This document shows positions 55,221 through 64,000 of a stretch of DNA of 64,000 bases, in pieces; position 1 is the stretch's first letter; every line of letters begins with the position of its first letter. The DNA lies in the NCBI GenBank assembly GCA_963825425.1, contig CAWGTF010000015.1, positions 310,001 through 374,000 of the forward strand. The letters run 5' to 3'. This DNA is from PALSA-607 sp963825425. GTDB lineage: Bacteria; Actinomycetota; Actinomycetes; Acidothermales; Acidothermaceae. Made by a program: the position numbers and the translations under genes. Below the pieces are notes generated by a model. It saw only the letters and a program-made list of their open reading frames with translations. It had not been told where the DNA came from and made no database searches.

Positions 55221-56357
55221 TCAGGAGAGCTTCGAGACGACGTAGTCGATGCAGGTCGTCAGCGCTTCGACATCTGCGGGGTCGATCGCGGGGAACATCG
55301 CGATCCGCAGCTGGTTGCGGCCCAGCTTGCGATACGGCTCGGTGTCGACGATTCCGTTAGCCCGCAGCGTTTTCGCGACCAGTTCGGCGTCGATCGAGTC
55401 GTCGAAGTCGATCGTGCCGATGACGTTCGAGCGCATGTCGGGATCGGCGACGTACGGCGATCGTGTAGTCGGTCTTCTCCGCCCACGTGTAGAGCCGCTG
55501 CGCGGAATCGGCAGTTCGCGACGTCGTGAACTTCAGACCGCCCTGCGAGTTCATCCACTCGAGTTGGTCGGCGAGCAACCACAAGGTGACCAGCGCGGGA
55601 GTGTTGTAGGTCTGGTCGAGTCGGCTGTTCTCGATCGCCGTCGAGAGGTCGTACGAGGTCGGCACCCAACGGCCGGACGCCTTGATCTCGTCGACGCGGG
55701 CGAGGGCCGCCGGGCTGAAGGCGGCGAGCCACAGGCCGCCGTCGGAGGCGAAGCACTTCTGCGGTGAGAAGTAGTAGACGTCGGACTGCGTGATGTCTAT
55801 GTCCAGCCCGCCAGCCGCCGAAGTGGCATCGACCAACACCAGCGAATCGGCGTCCGCGCCTTCGATTCGTTTGATCGGCATCATGACGCCGGTCGACGTC
55901 TCGTTGTGGGTGAGCGCGTACGCGTCGATGCCCGGCCTCGGCCTGCGGGCATCGGGTGCGTTCCGGGCTCGGACTTGATGACCGTCGGGTCACCGAGGAA
56001 CGGAGCCGCCTTGGCCGCGCTGGCGAACTTGCTGGAGAACTCGCCGAAGTTCAGGTGCTGTGAGCGCTCTTTGATGAGGCCGAAGGTGGCGATGTCCCAG
56101 AACGCGGTCGCGCCGCCGTTGCCGAGGACGATTTCGTAACCGTCGGGCAGCTCGAAGAGGTCGGTGAGGCCGGCCCGGATCTGGCCGACAACCTTCCTGA
56201 CGCCCGGCCGCCGGTGCGACGTGCCGAGGTAGCTAGCACCGACTGCGGCGAGCGCGGTCACCGATTCGGGGCGGATCTTGGAAGGGCCGGCACCGAACCG
56301 GCCATCGGAGGGCTTGAGGTCGGCCGGAATCTCGATCTTCTCGGTCGCGTCGGTCAC
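55221..56357 (-). CDS. serC: Phosphoserine aminotransferase, frameshifted
   Basis: About 378 residues. A PLP enzyme of serine (and in some bacteria PLP) biosynthesis. From GTG 56357 the first frame gives IPADLKPSDGRFGAGPSKIRP, YLGTSHRRPGVRKVVGQIRAGL and LGNGGATAFWDIATFGLI. A shift near 55935-55960 gives GIDAYALTHNETSTGV, VDATSAAGGLDIDI and the PLP-lysine segment VYYFSPQKCFASDGGLW. Another shift near 55445-55465 gives MRSNVIGTIDFDDSI, LRANGIVDTEPYRKLGRNQL and the stop. The family is certain (actinobacterial SerC type); the breaks are probably base errors because the enzyme is normally essential for prototrophy. Confidence 0.9.
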
Positions 56358-56547
56358 GGGAAGGCTCCCTAAGAGCTGCGGGCTATGCGGGTGGGATCGG
56401 CGACGCTGCCGTTCCCCATTGTCGCAGGTCCTCGTCGCCCCTCGGCCGCGGGCGCTGGTGTCCAGCGGTCGCAAGTGCGGCCATACCGCACCAGTGCTCG
56501 CGAGACGGCGGGGGCGGACGGCGGGACGACGGCGGCCGGGGGCCGAA

Positions 56548-57651
56548 TCAGACGTGGCTGTGGGCGACTTCCCAGCCTTCGACCGATGAGGCGGGGCGGG
56601 TGCCTGGGCCGATGTAGCGAGCCGACGGGCGGATCAGGCGTCCGGTCCGCTTCTCTTCGAGGACGTGCGCGCTCCAGCCGGCCACCCGTGCGCAGGTGAA
56701 CATCGCCGCGAACATGTGCGCGGGAACCGCGGCCAGGTCGAGGATCAGGGCCGCCCAGAACTCGACGTTGGTCTCGATCGGGCGATCCGGACGACGGGTG
56801 CGCAGCTCGGTGAGCGCCGCCTGCTCGAGGGCGGCGGCCGCCTCGAAGCGCGGCGACCCGAGTTCTTCGGCGATCCGGCGCAACACCCGGGCGCGCGGGT
56901 CCTCGGCGCGGTAGACCCGGTGACCGAATCCCATCAGCCGCTCATGCCGATCGAGCAGGCCCTTCACGTAACCTTCCGCGTCGCCGCTCTTCTCGACCTC
57001 CTCGACCATGTGCAGCACCCGCGTCGGCGCACCGCCGTGCAGCGGGCCGGACATCGCCCCGATCGCTGCGGAGAGTGCGGCCGCGACGTCGGCACCGGTC
57101 GATGCCACGACTCGCGCGGTGAAGGTGGACGCGTTGAGCCCGTGCTCGGCGGCCGACACCCAGTAGGCGTCGAGTGCCTTCACCTGGAGTGGGTCGAGTT
57201 CGCCGCGCCATTGCAGCAAGAATTGCTCGACCGCGGTGGTGCCCTTCTCGACCTCGCTGTGCGGGACCGGCGTCTCGTCGCCGCGCGCCGACTGCGCGAC
57301 GTAAGAGAGCGCGGTCACCGAGGTCTGGGCCAGTTCGTCGCGAACCTGGGTGTCGTCGAGGTCGAGGATCGGCTTGAAGCCGAGCTGCGGGGCGAGGGTC
57401 GCGAGCCCGGCCTGGACGTCGACCCGCACGTCACCGGAGTGCACCGGCAGCATCAGCGTGTTGAACGGCGGCAGCCCCGGCGTGAAGGAGTTGTCGACGA
57501 GCAGGCCCCACACGTCGCCGAAGGACATCTGGCCGACCAGCTGTTCGATGTCGACGCCGCGGTAGCGCAGCGATCCGCCGTCCCTGTCGGGCTCGGCGAT
57601 CTCGGTCTGGAAGGCGATGACCCCTTCGAGGCCTGGAACGAAGTCGGACAT
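56548..57651 (-). CDS. Citrate synthase (citrate synthase 2 type)
   Basis: A 367-residue enzyme that condenses acetyl-CoA and oxaloacetate. The catalytic His sites are in AAEHGLNASTFTARVVAST and LMGFGHRVYRAEDPRA, and the catalytic Asp near the C-terminus follows ETNVEFWAALILDLAAVP. GLEGVIAFQTEIAEPDRDGG and LRYRGVDIEQLV are the N-terminal family markers. Its size is that of the shorter actinobacterial citrate synthase 2/methylcitrate-synthase-like group. MSDFVPGLEG at 57651 is preferred over the ATG three codons upstream. It is divergent from pdxH. Confidence 0.94.
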   Translation of the reverse strand: MSDFVPGLEGVIAFQTEIAEPDRDGGSLRYRGVDIEQLVGQMSFGDVWGLLVDNSFTPGLPPFNTLMLPVHSGDVRVDVQAGLATLAPQLGFKPILDLDDTQVRDELAQTSVTALSYVAQSARGDETPVPHSEVEKGTTAVEQFLLQWRGELDPLQVKALDAYWVSAAEHGLNASTFTARVVASTGADVAAALSAAIGAMSGPLHGGAPTRVLHMVEEVEKSGDAEGYVKGLLDRHERLMGFGHRVYRAEDPRARVLRRIAEELGSPRFEAAAALEQAALTELRTRRPDRPIETNVEFWAALILDLAAVPAHMFAAMFTCARVAGWSAHVLEEKRTGRLIRPSARYIGPGTRPASSVEGWEVAHSHV

Positions 57652-57770
57652 CAGCGGCACTCCTCGCTCTGATCATGCGCGGCGGTCATCACATTGTCCC
57701 CGCTACTGTGCGGGATGAACGAGCAGGTCCTGCTGAGAATGCCGGGGCCCCTGAATGCGGAGGTGTGTCA

Positions 57771-58444
57771 GTGGACGCCGAGCTGGTGGCCGCCCTGCGC
57801 GCGCACTACGCAGACGTCGGTCTCGACGCGGCCGATCTTGCGGTCGATCCGATGACCCAGTTCGCGGCGTGGCTCGAAGAGGTCGTCGAGCTCGGCGTGC
57901 CGGAGCCCAATGCGATGGTGCTCTCGACAGCGGACGCCGACGGGCAGCCGAGCAGTCGTCATGTGCTGCTGAAGGGAGTCGGGCCTGACGGGTTCGTGTT
58001 CTTCACCAACTACGGCTCTCGAAAAGGTCGTGAGCTGGCCGCGAATCCGCGAGCCAGCCTGTGCTTTCCATGGTTTTGTATCGGACGCCAAGTGGTCGTG
58101 ACCGGTCTTGTGACCAAGGTCACGCGGCCCGAATCGGAGGACTACTTCGCCGCGCGACCCCGCACGTCGCAACTCGGCGCCTGGGCGAGTGCGCACCAAT
58201 CCGAGGTCGTGGCGAACCGGGCGGTGCTCGACGATGCCTACGCGCGAGGTCGCGGCCATGTACGGCGGCGCTCGATCCGATCCCGGCCCCGCCGTTTTGG
58301 GGCGGCTTCCGGCTCGCGCCCGCGACCGTGGAGTTCTGGCAGGGCCGCAACGCGCGCCTGCATGATCGGCTGCGCTTCCGACGGATGGACGGGCCGGACG
58401 GCGGGGGGCCAGGTCCGTGGGTCGTCGAGCGCTTGTCGCCCTAG
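57771..58444 (+). CDS. pdxH: Pyridoxamine 5'-phosphate oxidase, frameshifted
   Basis: About 223 residues. An FMN enzyme that oxidises PNP/PMP to PLP. MVLSTADADGQPSSRHVLLKG, VFFTNYGSRKGRELAANP and WASAHQSEVV are in the first frame. Near 58243-58275 two small shifts are needed to read DDAYAEVAAMYGGALDPIPAPP and the C-terminal substrate/FMN signature FWGGFRLAPATVEFWQGR, RLHDRLRFRR and WVVERLSP. GGAGG seven bases before GTG 57771 fixes the start. Its stop overlaps the udgX stop on the other strand. Confidence 0.92.
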
Positions 58445-59131
58445 GCCTGGCCCGAACCCGAACGACCTGCCGGTTGGCCGGCCAGTGCACGCGCCGCCAC
58501 TTCGAGGTCGGCGACCAGGCCGGCGTACGCGTCGTCGCGATCGTGGCCCGCAGCACCGCCGACGGGTGGACGGTCGGCACCAGCACGATGCTTCGTCGGT
58601 CGGCGGCGGCCATGCCGGGTGGTGGCCAGGCGATGGTCGGTGCCGCGCGATCGCGTGACCCGAAAATCGTTGCCCATCAAGGACTTTCCGGCGGTCGCGC
58701 CGAGCGCGACGATGACGTCGGGATCGATCAACCGGAGTTCGGCGGCCAGCCACGGCCGGCAGGCGACGACCTCGCGCTGCTCGGGAGTCTGATGGATGCG
58801 GCGCTTGCCCTCGCCGTCCTGGGTGAACTTGAAGTGCTTCACCGCGTTGGTCACGTAGGTCTGTTCGCGGTCGATGCCGGCGTCGTTCAGCGCGCGATTC
58901 AGCAGGATCCCCGCGGGCCCGACGAACGGCAGACCGCGTCGGTCTTCCTGGTCACCGGGTTGCTCGCCGACGAACACCAGCCGCGCGGTCACGGGCCGGC
59001 GCCGAAGACGGCCTGCGTGGTGCCGGCGTGCAGCGGGCAGCCGCGGCACTGCTGCACGGCCGCGCGCAGCTGGTCGAGGTCGGCGTTCGCCGGGACGTAC
59101 GCCCGAGCCCCGGATACTCCTCGTCGGCCAC
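58441..59131 (-). CDS. udgX: UdgX-type uracil-DNA glycosylase-superfamily protein, frameshifted
   Basis: About 225 residues. The motif GEQPGDQEDRRGLPFVGPAG, KHFKF and the extra loop KRRIH identify UdgX, which binds uracil in DNA and, in the studied mycobacterial protein, becomes covalently linked through the His of this loop. QQCRGCPLH near the N-terminus and VVACRPWL hold Fe-S cysteines. About four indels are needed: near 59100 (between the start and YVPANADLDQLRAAV), 58988, 58655 (before VLVPTVHPSAVLR) and 58545 (before DDAYAGLVADLEVAARAL). GTG 59131 is the probable start. Confidence 0.85.
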
Positions 59132-59248
59132 TGCCCCCCGGTCCGATCTGAATTCCTTACCCAGGAGGTTCCCGCGTCGCAGGCAGGGTAAGACCTGCAC
59201 CGATCCGCCGTACGAGGCGGCCACTTGAGGAGTTCGAGGAGTGCGACC

Positions 59249-59374
59249 ATGAGTTCAACCCTTGACCCGAACGTGCCCCTGCCGCCGGTCGACGAAGACT
59301 CCGACCTGGTCGGCGAGAACAACGAGCGCGGCATCTCCGACGACGACCCGAACGGCGCGAGGCGCCGGCGTGAC
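59249..59374 (+). CDS. Small acidic hypothetical protein, end uncertain
   Basis: ATG 59249 follows GAGGAG at seven bases. The first 40 codons show very strong G/C third positions (MSSTLDPNVPLPPVDEDSD, then LVGENNERGISDDDPNGA). After about 59370 the frame becomes Arg-rich, while a neighbouring frame reads VTLPIAGAGVSAAGRAFADEL, so an indel probably extends the gene toward 59470. Family unknown. It converges on the phosphoglycerate-mutase-like gene. Confidence 0.45.
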
Positions 59375-59469
59375 CTTGCCGATCGCCGGCGCGGGCGTAT
59401 CCGCTGCCGGGCGTGCGTTTGCCGACGAGCTCGAAGGCGCGTCGGCGAGGACGAGACGGGTAGCCCCGG

Positions 59470-60107
59470 CTACGACTTCGGCGCAGCAGGTTCCAGTGCC
59501 GCACCACGTGCGCGCCGTGCTCGAAGCCGAGCACCGACACGCTCCCCGTGTCGAGCGCGAGCAGCGCCCCGCCCGTCGGCGGCAGCGACAGCCAGCGGGC
59601 GGCAAGTACGCGCAGAAAATGCCCGTGCGACACGAGCGCAACGTCGCCGCGGCCGAGCACCGGCAACACGCGCGCAAGAACTCGATCGGCCCGCCCCCCG
59701 ACGTCCACCGCAGTCTCACCGGGCTGACCGTCGCCGCTGGCAGGCACGCCATCTCGCCAAAGCGACCAGCCAGGCAATAGCGCCCGAATCTGCGCTGTCG
59801 TCAGGCCCTCGTAGCCGCCGTAGTCCCACTCGACGAGGTTGGCGTCGGTCTCGATATGCGGCAGTCCGGCGAGCTTCGCGGTCTCCTGCGCGCGGCGCAG
59901 CGGACTCGCGAGAACGAGGGCGAAGCTGCGGTCGGCGATCAGACTGGACATCCGTTGCGCCTGCTGCTCACCGAGCAAAGTCAGCGGGACGTCGGTGCGA
60001 CCGGTGTGCTTGCCACTCGCGCTCCACTCGGTGGCGCCGTGCCGCAGCAGCACGAGCTCGCCGACGGGTTGTTCGGTGTCGACGGAGCGCGTGGGGTCGA
60101 CTGTCAC
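59470..60107 (-). CDS. Histidine phosphatase (phosphoglycerate mutase-like) family protein
   Basis: About 210 residues. The phosphohistidine motif is LVLLRHGATEWSASGKHTGRTD. The second catalytic parts SPLRRAQETAKLAG and WDYGGYEGLTTAQIRALLP, and the second His in VALVSHGHFLRVLAARW, are all present. This is probably an acid or sugar phosphatase rather than a glycolytic mutase. The open frame continues to 59157 with Arg-rich nonsense; one indel near 59475-59490 would give the stop TAG at 59472-59470. The start GTG 60107 overlaps the upstream gene stop (GTGA). Confidence 0.85.
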
Positions 60108-61403
60108 GGCGCCACGTTACTGGCGCGCCGCAACCCACTCGCGCCGGCCACGATTCCGGTAGCGAGTCCGAGTGCGGGGAAGTGCCAGACGAAGTCGACG
60201 AGTCCGGCCGCGCCGACGCTGACGAGCACCGGTGCCGCCAGTGACCCACGGCCGGCCGCGAGCGCGCGGGCGACGACCACGGCACACACCGACCAGCACC
60301 ACCGTGCCGACCACGCCGATCGAGATCAGGATCTCGACGGGCTCGTTGTGGGTGAAATACGCGATGCCGGCCTGGCCGGTCAGCGTGTGCGCGCCGAAGC
60401 TCGGGTCGGGTCCGGCGCCGAAGAATGGATGCTTGGCGAAGACGCGTCGCGGCGCCGCGCAGGATGTGCCCGCGCTCGGTCCAACTCGCGTCGAAACCCG
60501 AGACCGCGTGGTGCTGCGTCACGAGCAGCCAGCCGACAACGCACACTGCGGGCAGGGCAGCGGCGCGCACGACGCGGCGCACCACGCCGTCCGGTATCTG
60601 GGCTAGACCGGCAGCAACGACGACCGCCGCGACGACAAGAAGATGGCTCGCGTGCGTGCGCTGACCCAGCAGCAGCAACGGCGCGCCGATGACCGCCGCG
60701 ACGACCGCAGTACCGAGTTCACGGCGGACGACGCGAAAGCACAACGCGACCGCGAGCCCGACCACTGCACCTCGACTGTCGGTCGCGACGATGCCGAGAA
60801 CGGTGACTGCGCGCACGCACGTTGACGAGTCGTCGCAGTCGCGAATTCGTCGTAACTTGGGTGCCGGCGATGAGCGAGATGACGAGGAACAGCCCGACCG
60901 CGCTCGGGTAGGTGAACGGTCCCGAGAAGCGCAGCGAACGCTGGTCCTGCAAGGTCCAAAACGTCGAGCGGACGCCGACGAGCACAAGTCCTGCGATCGC
61001 TAGCGCGTCGCCCATGACCGCAGTGCCGAGCAACGCTGCTCGTCTTGCGGCGGGCGGAAGGCTGCGTGCGCAGCCGTATCCGCACGCCAGGCACAACCAG
61101 GCTGCCGGCAGCCGCCATGAGTCGACGCTGTGATGGGAGAGCTCAGCGTCGCCGATCCACCATGCGGTGCCGATCAGCCCGGCAGCAACGGCCGCCAGGT
61201 GGTCGCGAGCCCAGTCGCGGACCTGCGGTACCGACAGTGCAAGCGCGAGCGTCGAGCGCCGGCGAGACCACGATGTCAGGGCGAAAGAACGCGCCCTTGC
61301 GGATGACGGCAACGACCAGCAACGTCAGCAGCGGCGCGGCTAGTGCGAGTGCGTCGACGCGGCTGGCCTTAGCGTCCTGCGTGATCGCCGTGCTGGTCGC
61401 CAC
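60104..61403 (-). CDS. O-antigen-ligase-like polytopic membrane protein, frameshifted
   Basis: About 430 residues, read through about four frame changes (near 61265, 60820, 60450 and 60280). About ten helices are seen, for example LALAAPLLTLLVVAVIRKGA, GPFTYPSAVGLFLVISLIAG, VATDSRGAVVGLAVALCFRVV and VDFVWHFPALGLATGIV. The segments YPSAVGLFLV, TDSRGAVVGLAV and FGAGPDPSFG...THNEPVEILISIGVVG are like the O-antigen ligase/polymerase (Wzy/WaaL) superfamily. It probably joins or polymerises a cell-surface glycan; the substrate is unknown. GTG 61403 is three bases past the upstream stop, so it is part of the YbjQ operon. Confidence 0.65.
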
Positions 61404-61405
61404 CG

Positions 61406-62220
61406 TTAGTTGTCGAGACTCACGACCATCGACGGCGGCGTGATGACGTGATCGGCGCGCAGTGGCCGAACTGCCGTGCCGATCGAGAAGAACTCCGTCG
61501 TGTGCGCGCCCCACGAATGGTTGCGCTGGTGCAACTGCACGCCGACGATGCCCTCCGCGTGCAGTTCCTCAGCTTCCTTCTGCATGCGTTCCATCGCGAG
61601 TTCGCGCGCGTCGTAGAGCGCCTGCGTGAACTGGGTCAGCTCGGTGTTCTTGCCGACGTTCGACAGCACGTTGCCGAGCCCGCGATGCGCGATGTGGTAG
61701 ACGCAGGTGCCCATCACCATGCCAAGCGGTGCGTAGCCGGTCTGCACGAGCGTCCAGAAATCCTGACCCGACAAGTCGGAGGTGAACGGCAGTCCCTTGT
61801 CGTTGCGCCAGCTCGTGCCGTCGTCGGCTTTCACCGCAGTGCCGACGGCGAGGAACTCGGCGATGTCGGCTGCCCCATTCCTTGAACTCAACTTCGAGCC
61901 GGACGCCGACAATGCCGTCGGCGCCGAGCACGTTGGCTTCTTGTTCCATGCGACTCATCGCGAGTTCACGCGCGTGATACATCGCCTGCGACAGGACGTC
62001 GAGTTCTTGGTTCTGGCTCCACCGGCCGACTTGAATGCCGACGTGATAGATCGACGAGCCGAGCACCATGCCGACCGGAGTGAAGCCAGCCTGCTTGACG
62101 AGCAGGAACTCGTTCACGGTGAGGTCGGAGGTGAAGATCGAGCCGGGCTTGCCCGGTTGCAGCTCCGACAGCCTCGTCATGGCGTCTTGGGGAAGGCCGC
62201 CTGTGGTCGCCGTCGGTCAT
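61406..62220 (-). CDS. Protein with two YbjQ (heavy-metal-binding-like) domains, frameshifted
   Basis: About 270 residues with two tandem YbjQ units. Unit 1 has FTSDLTVNEFLLVKQAGFTP and GMVLGSSIYHVG, then AMYHARELAMSRMEQEA and LGADGIVGVRLEV. Unit 2 has FTSDLSGQDFWTLVQTGYAP and GMVMGTCVYHI, then ALYDARELAMERMQKEA and EGIVGVQLHQ. An indel near 61875-61890 separates the units. Another between 62180 and 62200 is inferred because GAGGAG stands seven bases before ATG 62220, out of frame with MTRLSEL. YbjQ is usually a single domain forming a pentamer; its function is unclear. Confidence 0.82.
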
Positions 62221-62253
62221 CGGGTATCTCCTCTGGTCATTTTCAAACGCAAG

Positions 62254-63174
62254 TCACTTGTTCAGTCGCAAGATCGGTAGCGGGCGGGGAACGTCGTTCG
62301 CGTGGCCGTGTCGCAGCGGTACCAACGCAGTGCCGATCGCCAGCGACTCCGCGACGTGGTCGTGGCCTTCAGTGCCAGACCTGCATCCCTGGTGGAAAAC
62401 CCAGAGGCCCAGATCGCGAAGCACCACGTGCTGCGCACCGAAGCGCGATGCATCGCTTTGCAACGTCGCGCGAGCCCGGTCGCGCGCGCTGGTCACGAGG
62501 TCGGTGACGCCGCTGACCTCCGTGTTGTTCCACGAGCCGCTTTGCCAAGCGGTCGTGTAGTCGTCGTGCCGGATCAGCACAGCGGTGCCCATGACCAGGC
62601 CGGCGGGCAGCCAGCCGGCGAGCATCAACTTCGCGAAGTCCTGGCCGGTGACGTCGGAGGTGAACGGACGCGGCGGTCGCACATCGCCGTCCGCGCGCAC
62701 CGCCGTCCCGATCGCTTGCACTTCGATGCCGCCCGCGACGAACGGTTCCATCGTCAGTCGGACGCCGACAATGCCGTCACCGCGCAGGCCTTCGCACTCT
62801 TGCACCATGCGGCTGACCGCGGCGTGCCGTGCGCCCTTCAGCGCGGCTTCGACCTGCTGCGCGACAGTGACCGGCGCGGCGCCCCACGCGTAGCGCATGC
62901 CGTAGCCGTAGTAGCCGCACATGCTCAGCGCGTACGCGCCCTGGTGAACGACGCAGGTGCCCATGACCTGGCCGACCGGGGAGAAGCCGACCGACCTGAT
63001 CGCGTGGTGCTCATCGACGCTGAGTGCTGACGTGAACGCGGCGTCCTCGCGCATGGTGGCTAGTCGCTGTTGGGCCCGCAGCGGAAGGCGGCCCGCGTCG
63101 AGTTCGGCGATGCTGCGCGCGTCGATCTCGGCCGCGGTCATGCCGGCAAGCAAGTCGTCGAAGCTATTTGGCAT
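62254..63174 (-). CDS. Second protein with two YbjQ-like domains
   Basis: An intact 306-residue protein of the same build. An N-terminal helical part (MPNSFDDLLAGMTAAEIDARS) is followed by unit 1 (FTSALSVDEHHAIRSVGFSP, GQVMGTCVVHQG, ARHAAVSRMVQECE, GDGIVGVRLTM) and unit 2 (FTSDVTGQDFAKLMLAGWLP, GLVMGTAVLIRHD, ARDRARATLQSDASRFGAQHVV). It lies 33 bases upstream of the other YbjQ-type gene in the same operon. Function is unknown. Confidence 0.85.
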   Translation of the reverse strand: MPNSFDDLLAGMTAAEIDARSIAELDAGRLPLRAQQRLATMREDAAFTSALSVDEHHAIRSVGFSPVGQVMGTCVVHQGAYALSMCGYYGYGMRYAWGAAPVTVAQQVEAALKGARHAAVSRMVQECEGLRGDGIVGVRLTMEPFVAGGIEVQAIGTAVRADGDVRPPRPFTSDVTGQDFAKLMLAGWLPAGLVMGTAVLIRHDDYTTAWQSGSWNNTEVSGVTDLVTSARDRARATLQSDASRFGAQHVVLRDLGLWVFHQGCRSGTEGHDHVAESLAIGTALVPLRHGHANDVPRPLPILRLNK

Positions 63175-63209
63175 CAGCGCATCATCGACGGGATCAACGT
63201 CACGGGTGG

Positions 63210-63626
63210 TCAGCTGGTTCCGTTGATCGCGAGTTGCTGCAACGCCAGCGCTGCTGACGCACTGCGCCCGGCCGCGGTCGAGAGCGCCGACAGCAACTCA
63301 CGAACCCACGCATCGAATTCGACCGGCGTGGTGCTCATGACGATGCCGCCCGATTCGTGGCACACCGATGATGCGAGGCCGGACGGCGTGGTCTTCAGCA
63401 CGTAGCGCCGGTCGCCGACGCTGATGTGCACGCCGACAACCTTCGACTTGCGCACCAGACCGCCGGACCGCTCCACTCGGGCCAGTTCCGGCGGCAACGC
63501 GTTCGCGAGGGACTCCAGGACGACCTGACCGTGGAGTCGGGTGTCCTCGGCGTCGCGCCGAAGCCCGGCCGCGATCAGCTCGAGATTGGCTTGCCCGTCG
63601 TCCGGGGTGTGGCTGTCGTCCCCCAT
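63210..63626 (-). CDS. Hypothetical protein at the head of the YbjQ operon
   Basis: A 138-residue soluble protein with no recognised family. It is helical at the N-terminus (ELIAAGLRRDAEDTRLHGQVV) and then beta-rich (VVGVHISVGDRRYVLKTT, SGGIVMSTTPVEFDAWVREL). GGGAG lies seven bases before ATG 63626; a longer in-frame ATG at 63719 lacks a site. It is followed by the two YbjQ-type genes, so it probably acts with them. Confidence 0.7.
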   Translation of the reverse strand: MGDDSHTPDDGQANLELIAAGLRRDAEDTRLHGQVVLESLANALPPELARVERSGGLVRKSKVVGVHISVGDRRYVLKTTPSGLASSVCHESGGIVMSTTPVEFDAWVRELLSALSTAAGRSASAALALQQLAINGTS

Positions 63627-63854
63627 CGAGCTGCTCCCATGGGTCGGCTGTGTACGCGTTTTAGGTATTTCGTCCTGGTCATGCTGGCATGCTGTTTCCA
63701 GGCAATCATCCCTGGTCACCCGTCGACTTTCGGCGATGGGAGGGATTGGACCGCCCAGAAGGGGTAGGGATCAAACCGGAGCGCGTGCTTCGCTCGAAGC
63801 GCCGCGGCCGGCACTAGGACAGATGCACCGAAATTAGCGAAAGGGTGACACGCG

Positions 63855-64000
63855 ATGCTGATCATCGGCCTCTTGATCGTGGTGGCTGCCGCCGCGTTCG
63901 CGGGCGTAGTCGTCTCGGAGAACTGGGGCGGCGGGACGTACGCCGTTAAGGGCTTCGGGCACCAGCTCGGCCACTACACGCTTGCGCAGATCTTCTTGTC
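63855..64000 (+). CDS. Small membrane protein, 5' part only
   Basis: ATG 63855 follows AAAGGG. The visible 48 codons give one hydrophobic helix (MLIIGLLIVVAAAAFAGVVV) and then SENWGGGTYAVKGFGHQLG; the frame runs off the window edge. It resembles short actinobacterial membrane proteins of unknown function. Confidence 0.6.
   Translation, partial: MLIIGLLIVVAAAAFAGVVVSENWGGGTYAVKGFGHQLGHYTLAQIFL

Noticed and set aside
59157..59470. Long C-terminal extension of the phosphoglycerate-mutase-like protein
   Set aside because: The extension is Arg-rich without codon bias and lies opposite a small plus-strand frame with strong bias. A stop at 59472-59470 in a neighbouring frame fits the family length.
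1..64000. tRNA genes, rRNA genes or CRISPR arrays
   Set aside because: The intergenic gaps were read for T-loop words with matching acceptor stems and for regularly spaced repeats. None was found; the only regular repeat is the coding GATWT tract.

Overview
The window is very GC-rich, with strong G/C bias at third codon positions. Its gene content is that of a high-GC Gram-positive (Actinomycetota, class Actinomycetes, possibly a Frankiales/Jatrophihabitans-like lineage). Markers include an XPB-type helicase paired with a helicase-associated WYL protein, DUF3027, DUF3352, DUF2530, a DUF222/HNH protein, a SigE-family sigma factor, a WXG100 protein, UdgX and the futalosine menaquinone route. 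Many neighbours are joined by 4-base ATGA/GTGA overlaps. No tRNA, rRNA, CRISPR array or complete mobile element was seen.

Layout. 1-2.3 kb: 3' end of trehalose-phosphatase, convergent with an arsR-acr3-DUF2180 operon. 2.7-7.5 kb: thrC behind a SAM-I riboswitch, groEL behind two CIRCE elements, a lone WXG100 gene, and a SRPBCC-MarR pair. 7.5-13.5 kb: XPB helicase, its helicase-associated partner, and a DUF3352 membrane protein. 13.6-23.3 kb: cold-shock protein, BNR-type lipoprotein, an operon of MFS transporter, mqnB, mqnD and a methyltransferase, then DUF3027 coupled to a large Hsp90/sacsin-like ATPase, and DUF2530. 23.4-38.5 kb (accessory in character): MarR-MFS pair, S8 protease with a GATWT repeat tail, membrane GGDEF-EAL protein, two MFS transporters fused to cyclic-nucleotide-binding domains, several unknown proteins and a DUF222/HNH gene. 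38.5-49.8 kb: homogentisate (tyrosine) catabolism with Lrp/AsnC and IclR regulators, hppD, hmgA and fahA, enclosing an alpha/beta hydrolase and a complete Liv-type ABC importer. 49.8-64 kb: aldo/keto reductase, sigma factor with membrane partner, a propeller protein, MFS, serC, citrate synthase, pdxH, udgX, phosphoglycerate mutase-like gene, an O-antigen-ligase-like membrane protein, and two genes that each carry two YbjQ domains.

How the genes work together. HppD, HmgA and FahA supply three of the four steps from 4-hydroxyphenylpyruvate to fumarate and acetoacetate; maleylacetoacetate isomerase is not seen. MqnB and MqnD are two steps of the futalosine pathway. SerC and PdxH both relate to PLP chemistry. 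SigE-type sigma factor and the following membrane protein look like a regulator pair.

Quality warning. By eye I count about forty places where a recognisable protein continues in another frame. They include normally conserved housekeeping enzymes (serC, thrC N-terminus, pdxH). Other long genes (groEL, XPB, GGDEF-EAL, the liv operon) are clean. This looks far more like residual sequencing indels than like real pseudogenes. Coordinates of frameshifted genes below span the whole inferred gene.
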